Below are positions 17,490 to 25,913 of a DNA stretch of 64,000 nt, in pieces. A model generated the notes under the pieces. That model searched no databases, had not been told where the DNA came from, and saw only the letters and a program-made list of their open reading frames with translations. Source of the stretch: Streptomyces sp. ERV7 (GTDB lineage Bacteria > Actinomycetota > Actinomycetes > Streptomycetales > Streptomycetaceae); NCBI RefSeq assembly GCF_001653515.1, contig NZ_LYOY01000051.1:516001-580000 (forward strand). Reading direction: 5' to 3'. Numbering within the stretch: position 1 is the first letter of the stretch; every line of letters begins with the position of its first letter. The position numbers and the translations under genes were made by a program.

Positions 17490-19487
17490 TCAGGGGGCGA
17501 CGGCGCGGGTGCCGAAGCCGGTCCAGGGGCGCCAGCTGCCGCTGGGCCGTTCCTGTACGCGGGTGCGGAGGTGGCCGTCCGCGGTGACCGCGAACAGGTG
17601 CAGACGGCCGGTGGCATCGGCCGTCGCCGAGGGCGGGGCGGCGAGCACGACACCGGACTCCGTCATGTCCTCGCCCGTCGCCCAGGCGCCGCCGGGGGAA
17701 AGCTGCCAGCGGTGGGTGAGCCGCTCGCCACCGGGGGCGAGCGTGATGGCCTCCAGGCGGCCGTCGGCGCTGGGGGCGAGCAGCGGGGCCGCTGCCGACC
17801 AGCCGAACAGTGGCTGCCAGTCGTCCCATCCGCCGCTCGGCACCGACTGGCGCCGGTGGAAGGCGGCCACCCCGGAGGGGGCGATCGCGGCGACGGTGAG
17901 CCGGCCGCTCCCGTCGCGGCTCACCCGCGGGGCCGCACCGGCCGCCGTGCCGAAGCGGTCCCACGGGGACCAGGCGCCGCCCGGGCTCTGCTGCCAGCGG
18001 TGCAGGATCGCCGTACCGCCGCGGGTGAGGACGAACACCTCAAGACGGCCGTCCGCGTTGACGCCGATGACCGGAGGTGCTCCGGCGGGTCCGCCGAATC
18101 CCGCGTCCCACGGGTCCCAGGTCGAGGCGCCGGGCGAGGACTGGCGGCGGTGGGCGATCAGGGTGCCGCCCGGGCTGAGGGCGAAGACCTCCAGCGTGCC
18201 GTCGGCGTTGCGGGCGACGGAGGGCGCGGCCGCGGCGGGACCGCCGAACTCCTCCCATTCGTTCCAGTCGCCGTCCGGACGCTGCACCCGGTGGTGCAGG
18301 TTGACGCCTCCCGGGGCGAGCGAGAACACCTCCAGGCGGCCGTCGGTGTTGCGGCCGAGCGTGGGCGGAGCACCGGCCGGGCCGCCGAACGTCTCCCACT
18401 CCGACCAGGTGTCGGCGTCCGGATCGAGCTGGACGCGCCGCAGCATCGAGCGGTCGGCGGCGTCGAGCGCGAAGACGGTCGGGCGGCCGTGGACATCCGG
18501 GGCCGCCACCGGGTTCTCGGGGCTCTGCCATACGGGAGGCGTGTCCTGCCAGCGCAGTTGCGCCAGGCCCAGACCGTGCCGGAACCAGCCGGCGGCACTC
18601 GCGTACCAGTCCTGCCCGTCGGTGACCGGTTCTACGGCGTGGCCGGGGACGTGGCCCGCGTATCCGTCGAGGGTGAAGCGGAACGGGTCACGGGAGGCCA
18701 GCACGTCGGTGCCGTCGTAGCCGCCGCGCGGCCCGATGAACAGGTAGAACCAGCCGTCCCGTTCGACCACGTACGGTGACTCGGTGACCGAGACGCCCAT
18801 GGCGGCGGTGCTGTCGTCGGTGAAGGCGGTGCCGGGTGCGCTCCAGTGCAGCAGGTCGCCGGAGCGGCGCCAGCACACGAGGTGGTGGCCGTCGGCGGAG
18901 AGTTCGGTGTAGTACATGACCCACTCGTCGCCGATCCGTACCACCATGGGGTCGCGCGCCGCCCGGCCCCGGAACAGCGGCCCGGACGGAACGCGGGTCC
19001 AGGTGAACAGATCGGTGGACGTGGCCAGGTTGATCGCGGCCCCGGCGCTGCCGCCCGCGGCGTAGAACATCCAGTGGGTTCCCGCGGCCTCGATCACATG
19101 GGGTGCCCACAGGTGCTGCTCGCCGTGGTAGGCGGGATCGACGGTCAGCGCGTCGGGGTGGCGGGTCCACGGGCCGTACGGGTCGGGCGCGGAGGCATGG
19201 GCGAAGGTGACCTCGGCGGTGCTGTCCGGCGCCTGGCCGGGCGCGGCGCTGTCACCGACGATGCTGAACAGGTGCCAGCGGCCGGCCGCCCGGACAAGGG
19301 TGTGGTCGTTGAAGTAGCGGGGCCGACCGGGGGTGGACGGGTCGTGGACGGGAGTGAAGGGGCCGGCGTCGACCCATTGGTGGGGCGGGACGTCGGCGGC
19401 TGCGGCTGCGGTACGGGCCGCGAGCGGGAGCACGAGTGCTCCCGCTCCGGCCGCACGCAGCAGGTGCCGCCTGCTGATCGGATGCAT
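17490..19487 (-). CDS. Tat-exported glycosidase-like protein with PLL propeller
   Basis: The 665-residue protein begins with a twin-arginine signal (SRRHLLRAAG). The N-terminal half (about 35-325) has GH43/GH32-like five-bladed propeller features: YFNDHTLV, HLWAPHV, WMFYAAGG, ARDPMVV, MYYTELS and TESPYVV. The C-terminal half has seven repeats of about 45 residues built on DGRLEVF and W..W, matching the PLL (Photorhabdus lectin-like) seven-bladed propeller, a sugar-binding fold. It probably hydrolyses or binds a polysaccharide outside the cell. It is the last of four minus-strand secreted enzymes. The substrate is not known. Confidence 0.82.
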   Translation of the reverse strand: MHPISRRHLLRAAGAGALVLPLAARTAAAAADVPPHQWVDAGPFTPVHDPSTPGRPRYFNDHTLVRAAGRWHLFSIVGDSAAPGQAPDSTAEVTFAHASAPDPYGPWTRHPDALTVDPAYHGEQHLWAPHVIEAAGTHWMFYAAGGSAGAAINLATSTDLFTWTRVPSGPLFRGRAARDPMVVRIGDEWVMYYTELSADGHHLVCWRRSGDLLHWSAPGTAFTDDSTAAMGVSVTESPYVVERDGWFYLFIGPRGGYDGTDVLASRDPFRFTLDGYAGHVPGHAVEPVTDGQDWYASAAGWFRHGLGLAQLRWQDTPPVWQSPENPVAAPDVHGRPTVFALDAADRSMLRRVQLDPDADTWSEWETFGGPAGAPPTLGRNTDGRLEVFSLAPGGVNLHHRVQRPDGDWNEWEEFGGPAAAAPSVARNADGTLEVFALSPGGTLIAHRRQSSPGASTWDPWDAGFGGPAGAPPVIGVNADGRLEVFVLTRGGTAILHRWQQSPGGAWSPWDRFGTAAGAAPRVSRDGSGRLTVAAIAPSGVAAFHRRQSVPSGGWDDWQPLFGWSAAAPLLAPSADGRLEAITLAPGGERLTHRWQLSPGGAWATGEDMTESGVVLAAPPSATADATGRLHLFAVTADGHLRTRVQERPSGSWRPWTGFGTRAVAP

Positions 19488-19514
19488 GGCTCTTCTCCGG
19501 AGGAACCGGTCGGG

Positions 19515-20981
19515 TCAGTTGACGGCGGGGCCGGAGGTGTTGTTGAGCCAGGCCCATTCGGCCCAGGTCGAGATCCCGGTCTGCCATTTGTGGTAGACGC
19601 CGGCCTGGCTCGTTCCGAAGACCTCGATACGGCCGTCGGCGTTGGTGGCGGCGGTGACCTCCGTACCGCCGCCGCCGAAGGAGTCCCACTGGCCGTACGG
19701 GGCGTTGACTCCGGTCTGCCACAGGTGCTGGGCGACACTGCCATTGATCGCGAAGACCTCCACCCGGCCGTCGGGTGCGCGTTCGCTGCTGACCTGTGAG
19801 TCGGCGGGCCCTCCGGTCGCCTCCCAGCCGGACCAACTGGTCGGATTCGTCTGGTACTTGTGGAACACGCCAGTAGGTCCGGATGCGAAGACTTCCAGAC
19901 GCCCGTCCTGGTTGTGGTCCACGGTCAGATCACGGCCGCCACCACCGAAGTCGTCCCAGGCGGACCAGCCGCCGTTGACGGCCGTCTGGTACTGGTGCTG
20001 GAACACATCACCGTTGATCGCGAAGACTTCCAGGCGCCCGTCGGACGACTTCTCCATCTCGATCCTGCTGTTGGCCGGGCCGCCGCCTGCGGACTCCCAC
20101 TGCGACCAGCCGCTGTTCGGCGCGCTCTGGTAGCGGTGGAAGACGCCCACCGGACCGGAGGCGAAGACCTCCAGACGACCGTCACCGTTGGCCCCGACCG
20201 CGATGTCCCGGCCACCGCCCCCGAAGTTCTCCCACCCGGACCACGCACCGGAAGGCGAAAGCTGATAGCGGTGCTGGAACACGTCGCCGTTGATCGCGAA
20301 CACTTCGAGGCGCCCGTCGGCGTTCGGACCGATCGCCAGCTCCGCGCCACCGGGTCCGCCCAGGGACTCCCAGTCCGACCAGCCACCGTTGACCCCCACC
20401 TGCCAGGCGTGATGGACCCCGTCGGCTCCGGCGGCGAAGACCTCCAGACGACCGTCCGCCGAACGCGCCGACACCACCCGCCCCGACTCCGCCGGATACA
20501 CCAGCGGCGCGGGCCCGGGTTCGTGGTGGCCCAGACGGTCCACCGCGGCCTGCGCCTCGTCCATGTGCCGCTGGTGGGCGCCCGCGTTGTAGGTGGACCA
20601 GGGCTGCCAGTTGGTGCCGCCGGAGGAGATGGTGAACGCCGCGTTCGCGTTGCACTGGGGGTCGAAGGCGCAGGCGTCGTCCACCTCGGGGTGCCAGTAG
20701 TCGTTGATCTGCCAGAGGCCGCGGTCGGTGGAGGGGGGCCGGTTGTTCTGGACGTTGGTCGCCGACGGGCTGCAGCTGGATTCGGCGAGGGCGACCGCGA
20801 CGGCGGTCACCAGGCTCTCGCCCCGGAAACCGGCGTTGTAGCCAACCTGGGCGCACAGATCGCTCGGCGCGGCGTACGCGGGCGAGGCCGAGGCCAGGAC
20901 GCCCGCCCCGAGGACGAGCGAGGCGAGGGCCGCCAGGATGACGCGATGGGGCGCTCTGTGAGCGCGCTGCACAGTTCTCAC
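19515..20981 (-). CDS. Secreted lysozyme-like transglycosylase with PLL propeller
   Basis: The GTG at 20981, after a GAGAGGAG site, gives 488 residues with a signal peptide ending near AYAAPSDL. Residues 40-150 look like a lysozyme/transglycosylase domain: catalytic Glu in ALAESSCSPSATN, then RGLWQINDYWHPEV and a Cys pair. This would cut the peptidoglycan glycan strand. The rest is seven PLL blades (DGRLEVFAINGD..QH.YQ). The propeller is nearly identical in DNA sequence to that of the M23 peptidase next door, so the two share a recent duplication or gene conversion. A longer upstream frame is an antisense artefact of the neighbour's repeat. Confidence 0.87.
   Translation of the reverse strand: MRTVQRAHRAPHRVILAALASLVLGAGVLASASPAYAAPSDLCAQVGYNAGFRGESLVTAVAVALAESSCSPSATNVQNNRPPSTDRGLWQINDYWHPEVDDACAFDPQCNANAAFTISSGGTNWQPWSTYNAGAHQRHMDEAQAAVDRLGHHEPGPAPLVYPAESGRVVSARSADGRLEVFAAGADGVHHAWQVGVNGGWSDWESLGGPGGAELAIGPNADGRLEVFAINGDVFQHRYQLSPSGAWSGWENFGGGGRDIAVGANGDGRLEVFASGPVGVFHRYQSAPNSGWSQWESAGGGPANSRIEMEKSSDGRLEVFAINGDVFQHQYQTAVNGGWSAWDDFGGGGRDLTVDHNQDGRLEVFASGPTGVFHKYQTNPTSWSGWEATGGPADSQVSSERAPDGRVEVFAINGSVAQHLWQTGVNAPYGQWDSFGGGGTEVTAATNADGRIEVFGTSQAGVYHKWQTGISTWAEWAWLNNTSGPAVN
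19519..20513 (-). repeat. 1-kb direct repeat, copy A (PLL propeller)
   Basis: This segment matches 20999-21993 base for base at a constant offset of 1480, without indels and with only scattered substitutions. It covers the last 330 codons of the lysozyme-like gene: linker and all seven blades. The match stops abruptly at GCGCGGG, where the catalytic domains begin to differ. Confidence 0.9.
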
Positions 20982-20994
20982 CTGCTGTCTCCTC

Positions 20995-22539
20995 TCAATT
21001 GACGGCGGGGCCCGAGGTGTTGTTGAGCCAGCCCCATTCGGACCACGTCGCGAAGCCCGTCTGCCACTTGTGGTAGACGCCGGCCTGGCTCGTCCCGAAG
21101 ACCTCGATACGGCCGTCCGCGTTGGCCACCGCGGTGACCTCCGTACCGCCGTTGCCGAAGGCGTCCCACTGGCCGTACGGGGCGTTGACACCGGTCTGCC
21201 ACAGGTGCTGGGCGACACTGCCGTTGATCGCGAAGACCTCCACCCGGCCGTCCGCGGTCCGCTGACTGGTGAGCTGCGAGTCAGCCGGTCCACCGGTCGC
21301 CTCCCAGCCGGACCAACTGGTCGGATTCGTCTGGTACTTGTGGAACACTCCGGCGGGCCCGGAGGCGAACACCTCCAGACGCCCGTCCTGGTTGTGGTCC
21401 ACGGTCACGTCACGGCCGCCACCACCGAAGTCCTCCCACGCTGACCAGCCGCCGTTGACACCGGTCTGGTACTGGTGCTGAAAGACATCACCGTTGATCG
21501 CGAAGACTTCCAGGCGCCCGTCGGACGACTTCTCCATCTCGATGCGACTGTTGGCCGGGCCGCCGCCTGCGGACTCCCACTGCGACCAGCCGCCGTTGGG
21601 TGCGCTCTGGTAGCGGTGGAAGACACCCACCGGACCGGAGGCGAAGACCTCCAGACGACCGTCACCGTTGGCCCCGACCGCGATGTCCCGGCCACCGCCC
21701 CCGAAGTTCTCCCACCCGGACCACGCACCCGAGGGCGAAAGCTGATAGCGGTGCTGGAACACGTCGCCGTTGATCGCGAACACTTCGAGGCGCCCGTCGG
21801 CGTTCGGACCGATCGCCAGCTCCGCGCCGCCCGGCCCGCCCAGGGGCTCCCAGTCGGACCAGCCGCTGTTGACCCCGAGCTGCCAGGCGTGGTGAATGCC
21901 GTCGGCTCCGGCGGCGAAGACCTCCAGACGACCGTCCGCCGAACGCGCCGACACCACCCGCCCCGACTCCGCCGGATACACCAGCGGCGCGGGATGCGGG
22001 CCGGTACCGGGCGTACAGGGCATGTCGATGCCGCGTTCCGCCAGATACGGGATGGGGTCGGTACGTACGCTCGCGCCCGGGTCCGCCCAGACCCGCAGGT
22101 GCAGATGCGGCCCGGTGGCCTCGCCCTCGCTGCCCATCAGGGCGATCTGCTGACCGGCCACGACGCGGTCGCCGACCTGGACGTCCCGCTCGTACATGTG
22201 ACCGTACTCGGTGTTGGTCCCGTCGGGGTGCAGGACGCGGATCCACTGGCCGTAGCCGGGCTCGTATCCCGAGATCGTCACTTCGCCGTCGCCGACGGCG
22301 AAGATCGGGGTGCCGCGGTCGTTGGCGATGTCGATGCCGTTGTGTCCCGCACTGTAGTACTGGGAGATGAAGCCGGTGGTCGGGCATGCGCCGACGAAAC
22401 CGGCGGCCCGGGCGGCGCTCTGCGCGCGGACCTGGGCGGCGGCCGCGGACGGAGCGGTGCCCAGCAGACCCAACAGCAGGGCGGCGAACGCCGCGAGCCC
22501 GACGTGCAGCGCACGTCTCGGCGAAGTGGTGCACGACAT
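20995..22539 (-). CDS. Secreted M23 metallopeptidase with PLL propeller
   Basis: The ATG at 22539, after AGGGGAG, gives 514 residues with a signal peptide (cut near SAAAAQV). The catalytic M23 (lysostaphin-type) domain, about residues 45-170, has GHNGIDIAND, EYGHMYERD and GPHLHLRVW, i.e. the H...D and HxH zinc ligands. It would cut peptidoglycan cross-links. A linker (APLVYPAESGRVV) leads into seven PLL blades nearly identical to those of the downstream lysozyme-like protein. It starts 14 bases before the esterase stop. The pair could attack both glycan and peptide bonds of the same wall while bound by the same lectin module. Confidence 0.9.
   Translation of the reverse strand: MSCTTSPRRALHVGLAAFAALLLGLLGTAPSAAAAQVRAQSAARAAGFVGACPTTGFISQYYSAGHNGIDIANDRGTPIFAVGDGEVTISGYEPGYGQWIRVLHPDGTNTEYGHMYERDVQVGDRVVAGQQIALMGSEGEATGPHLHLRVWADPGASVRTDPIPYLAERGIDMPCTPGTGPHPAPLVYPAESGRVVSARSADGRLEVFAAGADGIHHAWQLGVNSGWSDWEPLGGPGGAELAIGPNADGRLEVFAINGDVFQHRYQLSPSGAWSGWENFGGGGRDIAVGANGDGRLEVFASGPVGVFHRYQSAPNGGWSQWESAGGGPANSRIEMEKSSDGRLEVFAINGDVFQHQYQTGVNGGWSAWEDFGGGGRDVTVDHNQDGRLEVFASGPAGVFHKYQTNPTSWSGWEATGGPADSQLTSQRTADGRVEVFAINGSVAQHLWQTGVNAPYGQWDAFGNGGTEVTAVANADGRIEVFGTSQAGVYHKWQTGFATWSEWGWLNNTSGPAVN
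20999..21993 (-). repeat. 1-kb direct repeat, copy B (PLL propeller)
   Basis: Second copy of the propeller-coding repeat, within the M23 peptidase gene. Many differences from copy A are synonymous, suggesting purifying selection or ongoing gene conversion. The repeat could recombine and delete or swap a catalytic domain. Confidence 0.9.
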
Positions 22540-22553
22540 GGGACGCGCTCCCC

Positions 22554-23543
22554 TCAGGCCTTGCGCAGGCGGCCGATGATGCCGTCGATGTCGCGCCGCA
22601 TCAGGTCGTGGCGGATGAAGTGGCCGCCGGGAACCTCGTACGACTCGTGCGGGATCCCGGCCCGGTCGAGCAGACCGCGGAACTCCCGCTGCCCGGCGAG
22701 CACCTGGGTCTCGTTGACGGTGTCGAACCAGTTGACCGGGTCGGGACTGGTACCGGCGACGAGGAACACCCGCTTGTTGCGGTAGCTCTCGATCCGCTGG
22801 ACAGGATTGTCGGCGCTGACCCGGGCCTCGTCCCACAGCGGCGCGCCGTAGATGGTGCCGCCGTTCAGGTCGAGGACCGCGGCGGAGGCATTGGCCCAGT
22901 GCACGACGAGGCCGCTGTCACGGCGCAGGCTGGCCGGGCCCGAGTGGGCACTGACGGACGCGAAGTGGCCGTAGTACTTGGCCGCGTATTTGAGCGCGCC
23001 GAACCCGCCCATGGAGAATCCGGCGACGGCCCGGCCGTCGTACTCGGCGAAGGTACGGAAGTTGGCCTCGACCCAGGGCAGCAGCTGGTCGATGTGGAAG
23101 TGCTCCCAGTTGCGGGGGCCGACGTTGGAGCTGACGGGGTTGGAGTACCAGCCGGCGTGGCCGCCGTCGGGCATGACGACGATGATCGGCTTTCCGGCGG
23201 TCCACTCGCGGACGCCCTCGCGGTCGAAGGTGATGAAGTCCTGGTCGGTTCCGCCGCCGTGGAAGAGGTAGAGGACGGGGTAGGTGCGGCCGCTCCAGTG
23301 GTAGTCGTCGGGAAGCAGCACGTTGACCCCGGGGTTCCAGCCGATCGCGTCGGTCTGGAACCGGTAGTACCACATCCTCGGGTCGCTCTCGTTGCGGTCC
23401 ACGATGTGCAGACCGAACCCGTCGTCGGCCGCCGAGGCCGTCGTCGCTGCCGCGAGCACGCCTCCGGCGCCGAGGGCCACGGCGGCGGTGAGCCCGCCGG
23501 CGGACTTGAGGATGCTCCTGCGGGTGGGGCGGTGCGCGGTCAA
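22554..23543 (-). CDS. Tat-exported esterase (antigen 85/feruloyl esterase type)
   Basis: A strong AGGAGG lies five bases before a TTG at 23543, giving 329 residues that begin MTAHRPTRRSILKSAGG, a clear twin-arginine signal. No ATG or GTG is better placed. The mature part is an alpha/beta hydrolase of the esterase D/antigen 85 group: LFHGGG oxyanion region, nucleophile elbow GFSMGG and catalytic His in GGHFIRHD. It would hydrolyse or transfer acyl esters outside the cell. It is the first gene of the minus-strand secreted-enzyme run, 14 bases before the M23 peptidase gene. Confidence 0.85.
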   Translation of the reverse strand: MTAHRPTRRSILKSAGGLTAAVALGAGGVLAAATTASAADDGFGLHIVDRNESDPRMWYYRFQTDAIGWNPGVNVLLPDDYHWSGRTYPVLYLFHGGGTDQDFITFDREGVREWTAGKPIIVVMPDGGHAGWYSNPVSSNVGPRNWEHFHIDQLLPWVEANFRTFAEYDGRAVAGFSMGGFGALKYAAKYYGHFASVSAHSGPASLRRDSGLVVHWANASAAVLDLNGGTIYGAPLWDEARVSADNPVQRIESYRNKRVFLVAGTSPDPVNWFDTVNETQVLAGQREFRGLLDRAGIPHESYEVPGGHFIRHDLMRRDIDGIIGRLRKA

Positions 23544-23922
23544 CGTGACCTCCTGGGGGAAACGCGGCGGCGGTGGGACCGGCCGCTGTGTGACAGGAGC
23601 TTCGGAGGGTAGCGACGCGCTCGCGGCCAGGAGAACCCGGAACCTTACGGACTGACAGGGGCGGTCCGCGTGGGCTAAGGGGTGTCTGAGAGGCCCCGTT
23701 GGCCGCGCCCCAGGCTGCCAGGCCGACTCGGGACTCGAACGCGCGACCGGATTCGTGACCGTTTGCGGGATGCGGCCCAGGGCAGGCGTACGTCGTGCTT
23801 CGGGCCGGAGGCATGCCCGCGGGACCCGTATGTCCTGGGCGCGTTCTCTTCCGGAATCGCCCCTGCGTACACGAGGTTCTGCGGCGGTCAGCCAGCCAAC
23901 CGACGTGCGGGAGAGCCGAGCT
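23544..23922. other. Divergent intergenic region with candidate SigB-type promoter and tRNA-like fragment
   Basis: This 379-base gap lies between the esterase and the sigma factor. GTTT (23761-23764), 15 bases, then GGGCAG (23780-23785) resembles the GTTT-N15-GGGTAT promoter used by Streptomyces SigB/SigF-type factors, reading towards the sigma gene. At about 23725-23750, CGGGACTCGAACGCGCGACC resembles the antisense of a tRNA T-arm and 3' end, but its stem does not pair and no tRNA can be folded. It could be a fragment left at an integration site. Confidence 0.35.
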
Positions 23923-24729
23923 ATGCCCACCACCGTCCGCCGCGGGCGGAACCATGACGACGCCCCCGAGACCACAGCCGCCTTCACCCGCCTGAACGCC
24001 CTCGAAGACGGCCCCGAGCACGACGCGCTGCGGGACGACCTCGTCGCCCGGTGGCTTCCGATGTCGGAGCGCCTGGCCGGCAAGTACCGCAACCGCGGGG
24101 CGGAGCTCGAAGACCTCTACCAGGTCGCCGCGATGGGGCTGGTCAAAGCCGTCGACCGCTACGAGGTGGCCCGCGGAGCCTTCGAGTCCTACGCCGTCCC
24201 GACCATCAACGGCGAGATCAAAAGGCACTTCAGGGATGCCCTGTGGTCCGTCCACGTCCCCCGCCGGGTCCAGGAGTTCCGCAACAAGGTCCGCGTCGCG
24301 CGCAGTGAGCTGAAGGCCGCTCAGCCGGGCGAGCCCACCATCGCCGAACTCGCCGCCCGGGCCGGGCTCGACGAGGACCAGGTCCCCGACGGCCTGGAAG
24401 CCCTCCAGTCGTTCAAGAGCCTCTCCCTGGAAGCGGAATCCGGCGCCGGTGGCAGCGGCGACGGGGGCGGGGTGTCGCTCGCCGACAGCCTCGGTACGAC
24501 CGAACGCGGCTTCGCCACCGTCGTCGACCGTGAAGCGGTCAAGCCCGCACTGCGGGCGCTGCCGGAGCGCGAGTCGAGGATCCTCTACATGCGGTTCTTC
24601 CAGGACATGACCCAGACCCAGATCGCCGCCGAACTCGGCCTCTCCCAGATGCACGTCTCACGGCTGATCACCCGCACCTGCAGCCGCGTACGCCAACAAG
24701 CCCTGGCCGACCACCGCGACGCCGCCTGA
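23923..24729 (+). CDS. RNA polymerase sigma factor, SigB/SigF/SigG type
   Basis: The ATG at 23923 gives 268 residues. Region 2 (DLYQVAAMGLVKAVDRYE, then FESYAVPTINGEIKRHFRD), region 3 (ELAARAGLDEDQV) and region 4 (YMRFFQDMTQTQIAAELGLSQMHVSRL) are all present in the order of the alternative sigma factors used by Streptomyces in stress and sporulation. No anti-sigma gene is adjacent. The frame is open 56 codons upstream but without a supporting site. A SigB-like promoter motif upstream would allow autoregulation or control by a sister factor. Confidence 0.92.
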   Translation: MPTTVRRGRNHDDAPETTAAFTRLNALEDGPEHDALRDDLVARWLPMSERLAGKYRNRGAELEDLYQVAAMGLVKAVDRYEVARGAFESYAVPTINGEIKRHFRDALWSVHVPRRVQEFRNKVRVARSELKAAQPGEPTIAELAARAGLDEDQVPDGLEALQSFKSLSLEAESGAGGSGDGGGVSLADSLGTTERGFATVVDREAVKPALRALPERESRILYMRFFQDMTQTQIAAELGLSQMHVSRLITRTCSRVRQQALADHRDAA

Positions 24730-24764
24730 GCGCCGCGCGTACGGCCGGTTACGCGGCCACGGGG

Positions 24765-25091
24765 CTAGGGTCCGGCGCGGGTCAGCTCGCACCTCCCGTC
24801 CGCGCACGACCTGCGCAGTCGGCCGGCCGAGACGGTCTCCAGGAGGCCGATCGTCCAGCACATCGGGCAGCCGCGCAGCGCGATCAGGCCGACCGGGGCG
24901 AGCAGCAGGCTCATCGGGCCGACGACCGGCAGCAGGGCCAGGGACCCGGCGAGCGCACCGAACCCGATGGCACCTCGGGCCAGATGGCGCGGGACGGAGA
25001 CGCTGGCGAAGCCGCCGCGCTTCGGCGCCTCGCGTGCGTCGGCGGAAGGGGGCGCGGCGGTGCGTGCCGCCGTGGTCGCGTCATGCTTCAT
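24765..25091 (-). CDS. Small membrane protein with CPxC motif, ECF-sigma partner
   Basis: The 108-residue protein has one or two hydrophobic segments (AIGFGALAGSLALLPVVG and MSLLLAPVGLIAL) followed by GCPMCWTIGLLETVS and CADGRC. Its start overlaps the end of the ECF sigma gene by 11 bases, so the two are coupled. Position suggests a sensor or anti-sigma role, and the two Cys pairs could bind metal or sense redox state; this is inference. I do not recognise a named family with confidence. Confidence 0.7.
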   Translation of the reverse strand: MKHDATTAARTAAPPSADAREAPKRGGFASVSVPRHLARGAIGFGALAGSLALLPVVGPMSLLLAPVGLIALRGCPMCWTIGLLETVSAGRLRRSCADGRCELTRAGP

Positions 25092-25683
25092 CGTCGGTTC
25101 CCCTCGTTCCGGCCAGTGCGTCGCGCAGCTCCTCGCGTACCGCCGAACGGGCCCGGTGCAGGCGGGACTTCATCGCGGCGGTGCTCAGCCCGAGCCGGTC
25201 GGCGACGGTCCGGCCGGGCAGGCCCTGGATGTCCCGCATGACCAGCACCTGCCGCTGATCGTCGGGCAGGGCGGCGACGGCGGCCGCGACGCGCTCGGCT
25301 TCCAGGCGCAGCAGGACGTCGTCCTCGGCGGACCGCGCGGCGCCGCCGAACGCGACGAGCCGGTCCGGCGTGCCGAACTGGCCGGGCTCCTCGGCCGGTC
25401 CCTGGCGCAGCAGTGCGCGAGTGCGGCGCAGACACTCGTTGCGGACGATCCGGAACATCCATGACGCCAGCGCCCCGGAGGCGCGCAGCATGCCGATCTT
25501 GCGGTAGAGGATGATCAGCGCTTCCTGGGCTGCGTCCTCGGCGTCCTGGGGCGTGGCGCACAGCGAGTGCGCGAACCGGTGCACATGTGGATAGGAGCCG
25601 TACACCAGGGCGGTGAGCGCCTCGACGTCGCCGCGTTGCGCCGCGGCGACGAGCGTCGCGCCGGGCCAGCTGTGCTCAGCCAC
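25081..25683 (-). CDS. ECF RNA polymerase sigma factor
   Basis: A GTG at 25683 with a GGAGG site gives 200 residues: region 2 (YGSYPHVHRFAHSLCATPQDAEDAAQEA...) and region 4 (LPDDQRQVLVMRDIQGLPGRTVADRLGLSTAAMKSRLHRAR), separated by a variable linker. This is a standard two-domain ECF factor. It overlaps an upstream 31-residue membrane peptide gene by eight bases and the downstream Cys-motif membrane protein gene by 11. All three are probably one operon controlling a membrane or redox signal. Confidence 0.92.
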   Translation of the reverse strand: MAEHSWPGATLVAAAQRGDVEALTALVYGSYPHVHRFAHSLCATPQDAEDAAQEALIILYRKIGMLRASGALASWMFRIVRNECLRRTRALLRQGPAEEPGQFGTPDRLVAFGGAARSAEDDVLLRLEAERVAAAVAALPDDQRQVLVMRDIQGLPGRTVADRLGLSTAAMKSRLHRARSAVREELRDALAGTRGTDDEA

Positions 25684-25771
25684 GCTGACGCCTCCGGCGG
25701 CGCAGCAGCGTGACGGTGCACGCGCACAGCAGCAGCGCGGCGGCCGCGGCGGCGATGACGACGGTGGTCAT
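25676..25771 (-). CDS. 31-residue single-span membrane peptide
   Basis: A near-perfect GGGAGGA site precedes the ATG at 25771 by four bases. The product begins MTTVVIAAAAAALLLCACTVTLL and ends in RRRRRQRG: one hydrophobic helix with two Cys, then a strongly basic tail that should stay in the cytoplasm. It overlaps the ECF sigma start by eight bases. The same pattern could be a translational leader peptide or a small regulator of the sigma factor. No homologous family is known to me. Confidence 0.6.
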   Translation of the reverse strand: MTTVVIAAAAAALLLCACTVTLLRRRRRQRG

Positions 25772-25913
25772 GGGGTCCTCCCGGTGGGGTGCGGGGCGGA
25801 CTCGGTCGTCCGCATGCCTATGAGAGGCACGGCGGGTCCGGAAGGATTCACCCCTGTCCTCGGCTCGGTGGTTCACGGATCCCATGATCCCGCGTCTGCA
25901 CGGTCAAGACACC

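Noticed and set aside
20982..21293. N-terminal extension of the lysozyme-like gene
   Set aside because: The extension is an out-of-frame copy of the neighbouring propeller repeat; the GTG at 20981 has a good site and starts a signal peptide.
23725..23752. Full tRNA gene on the minus strand
   Set aside because: Only a T-arm-like segment is present; its stem does not pair and no D- or anticodon arm is found.
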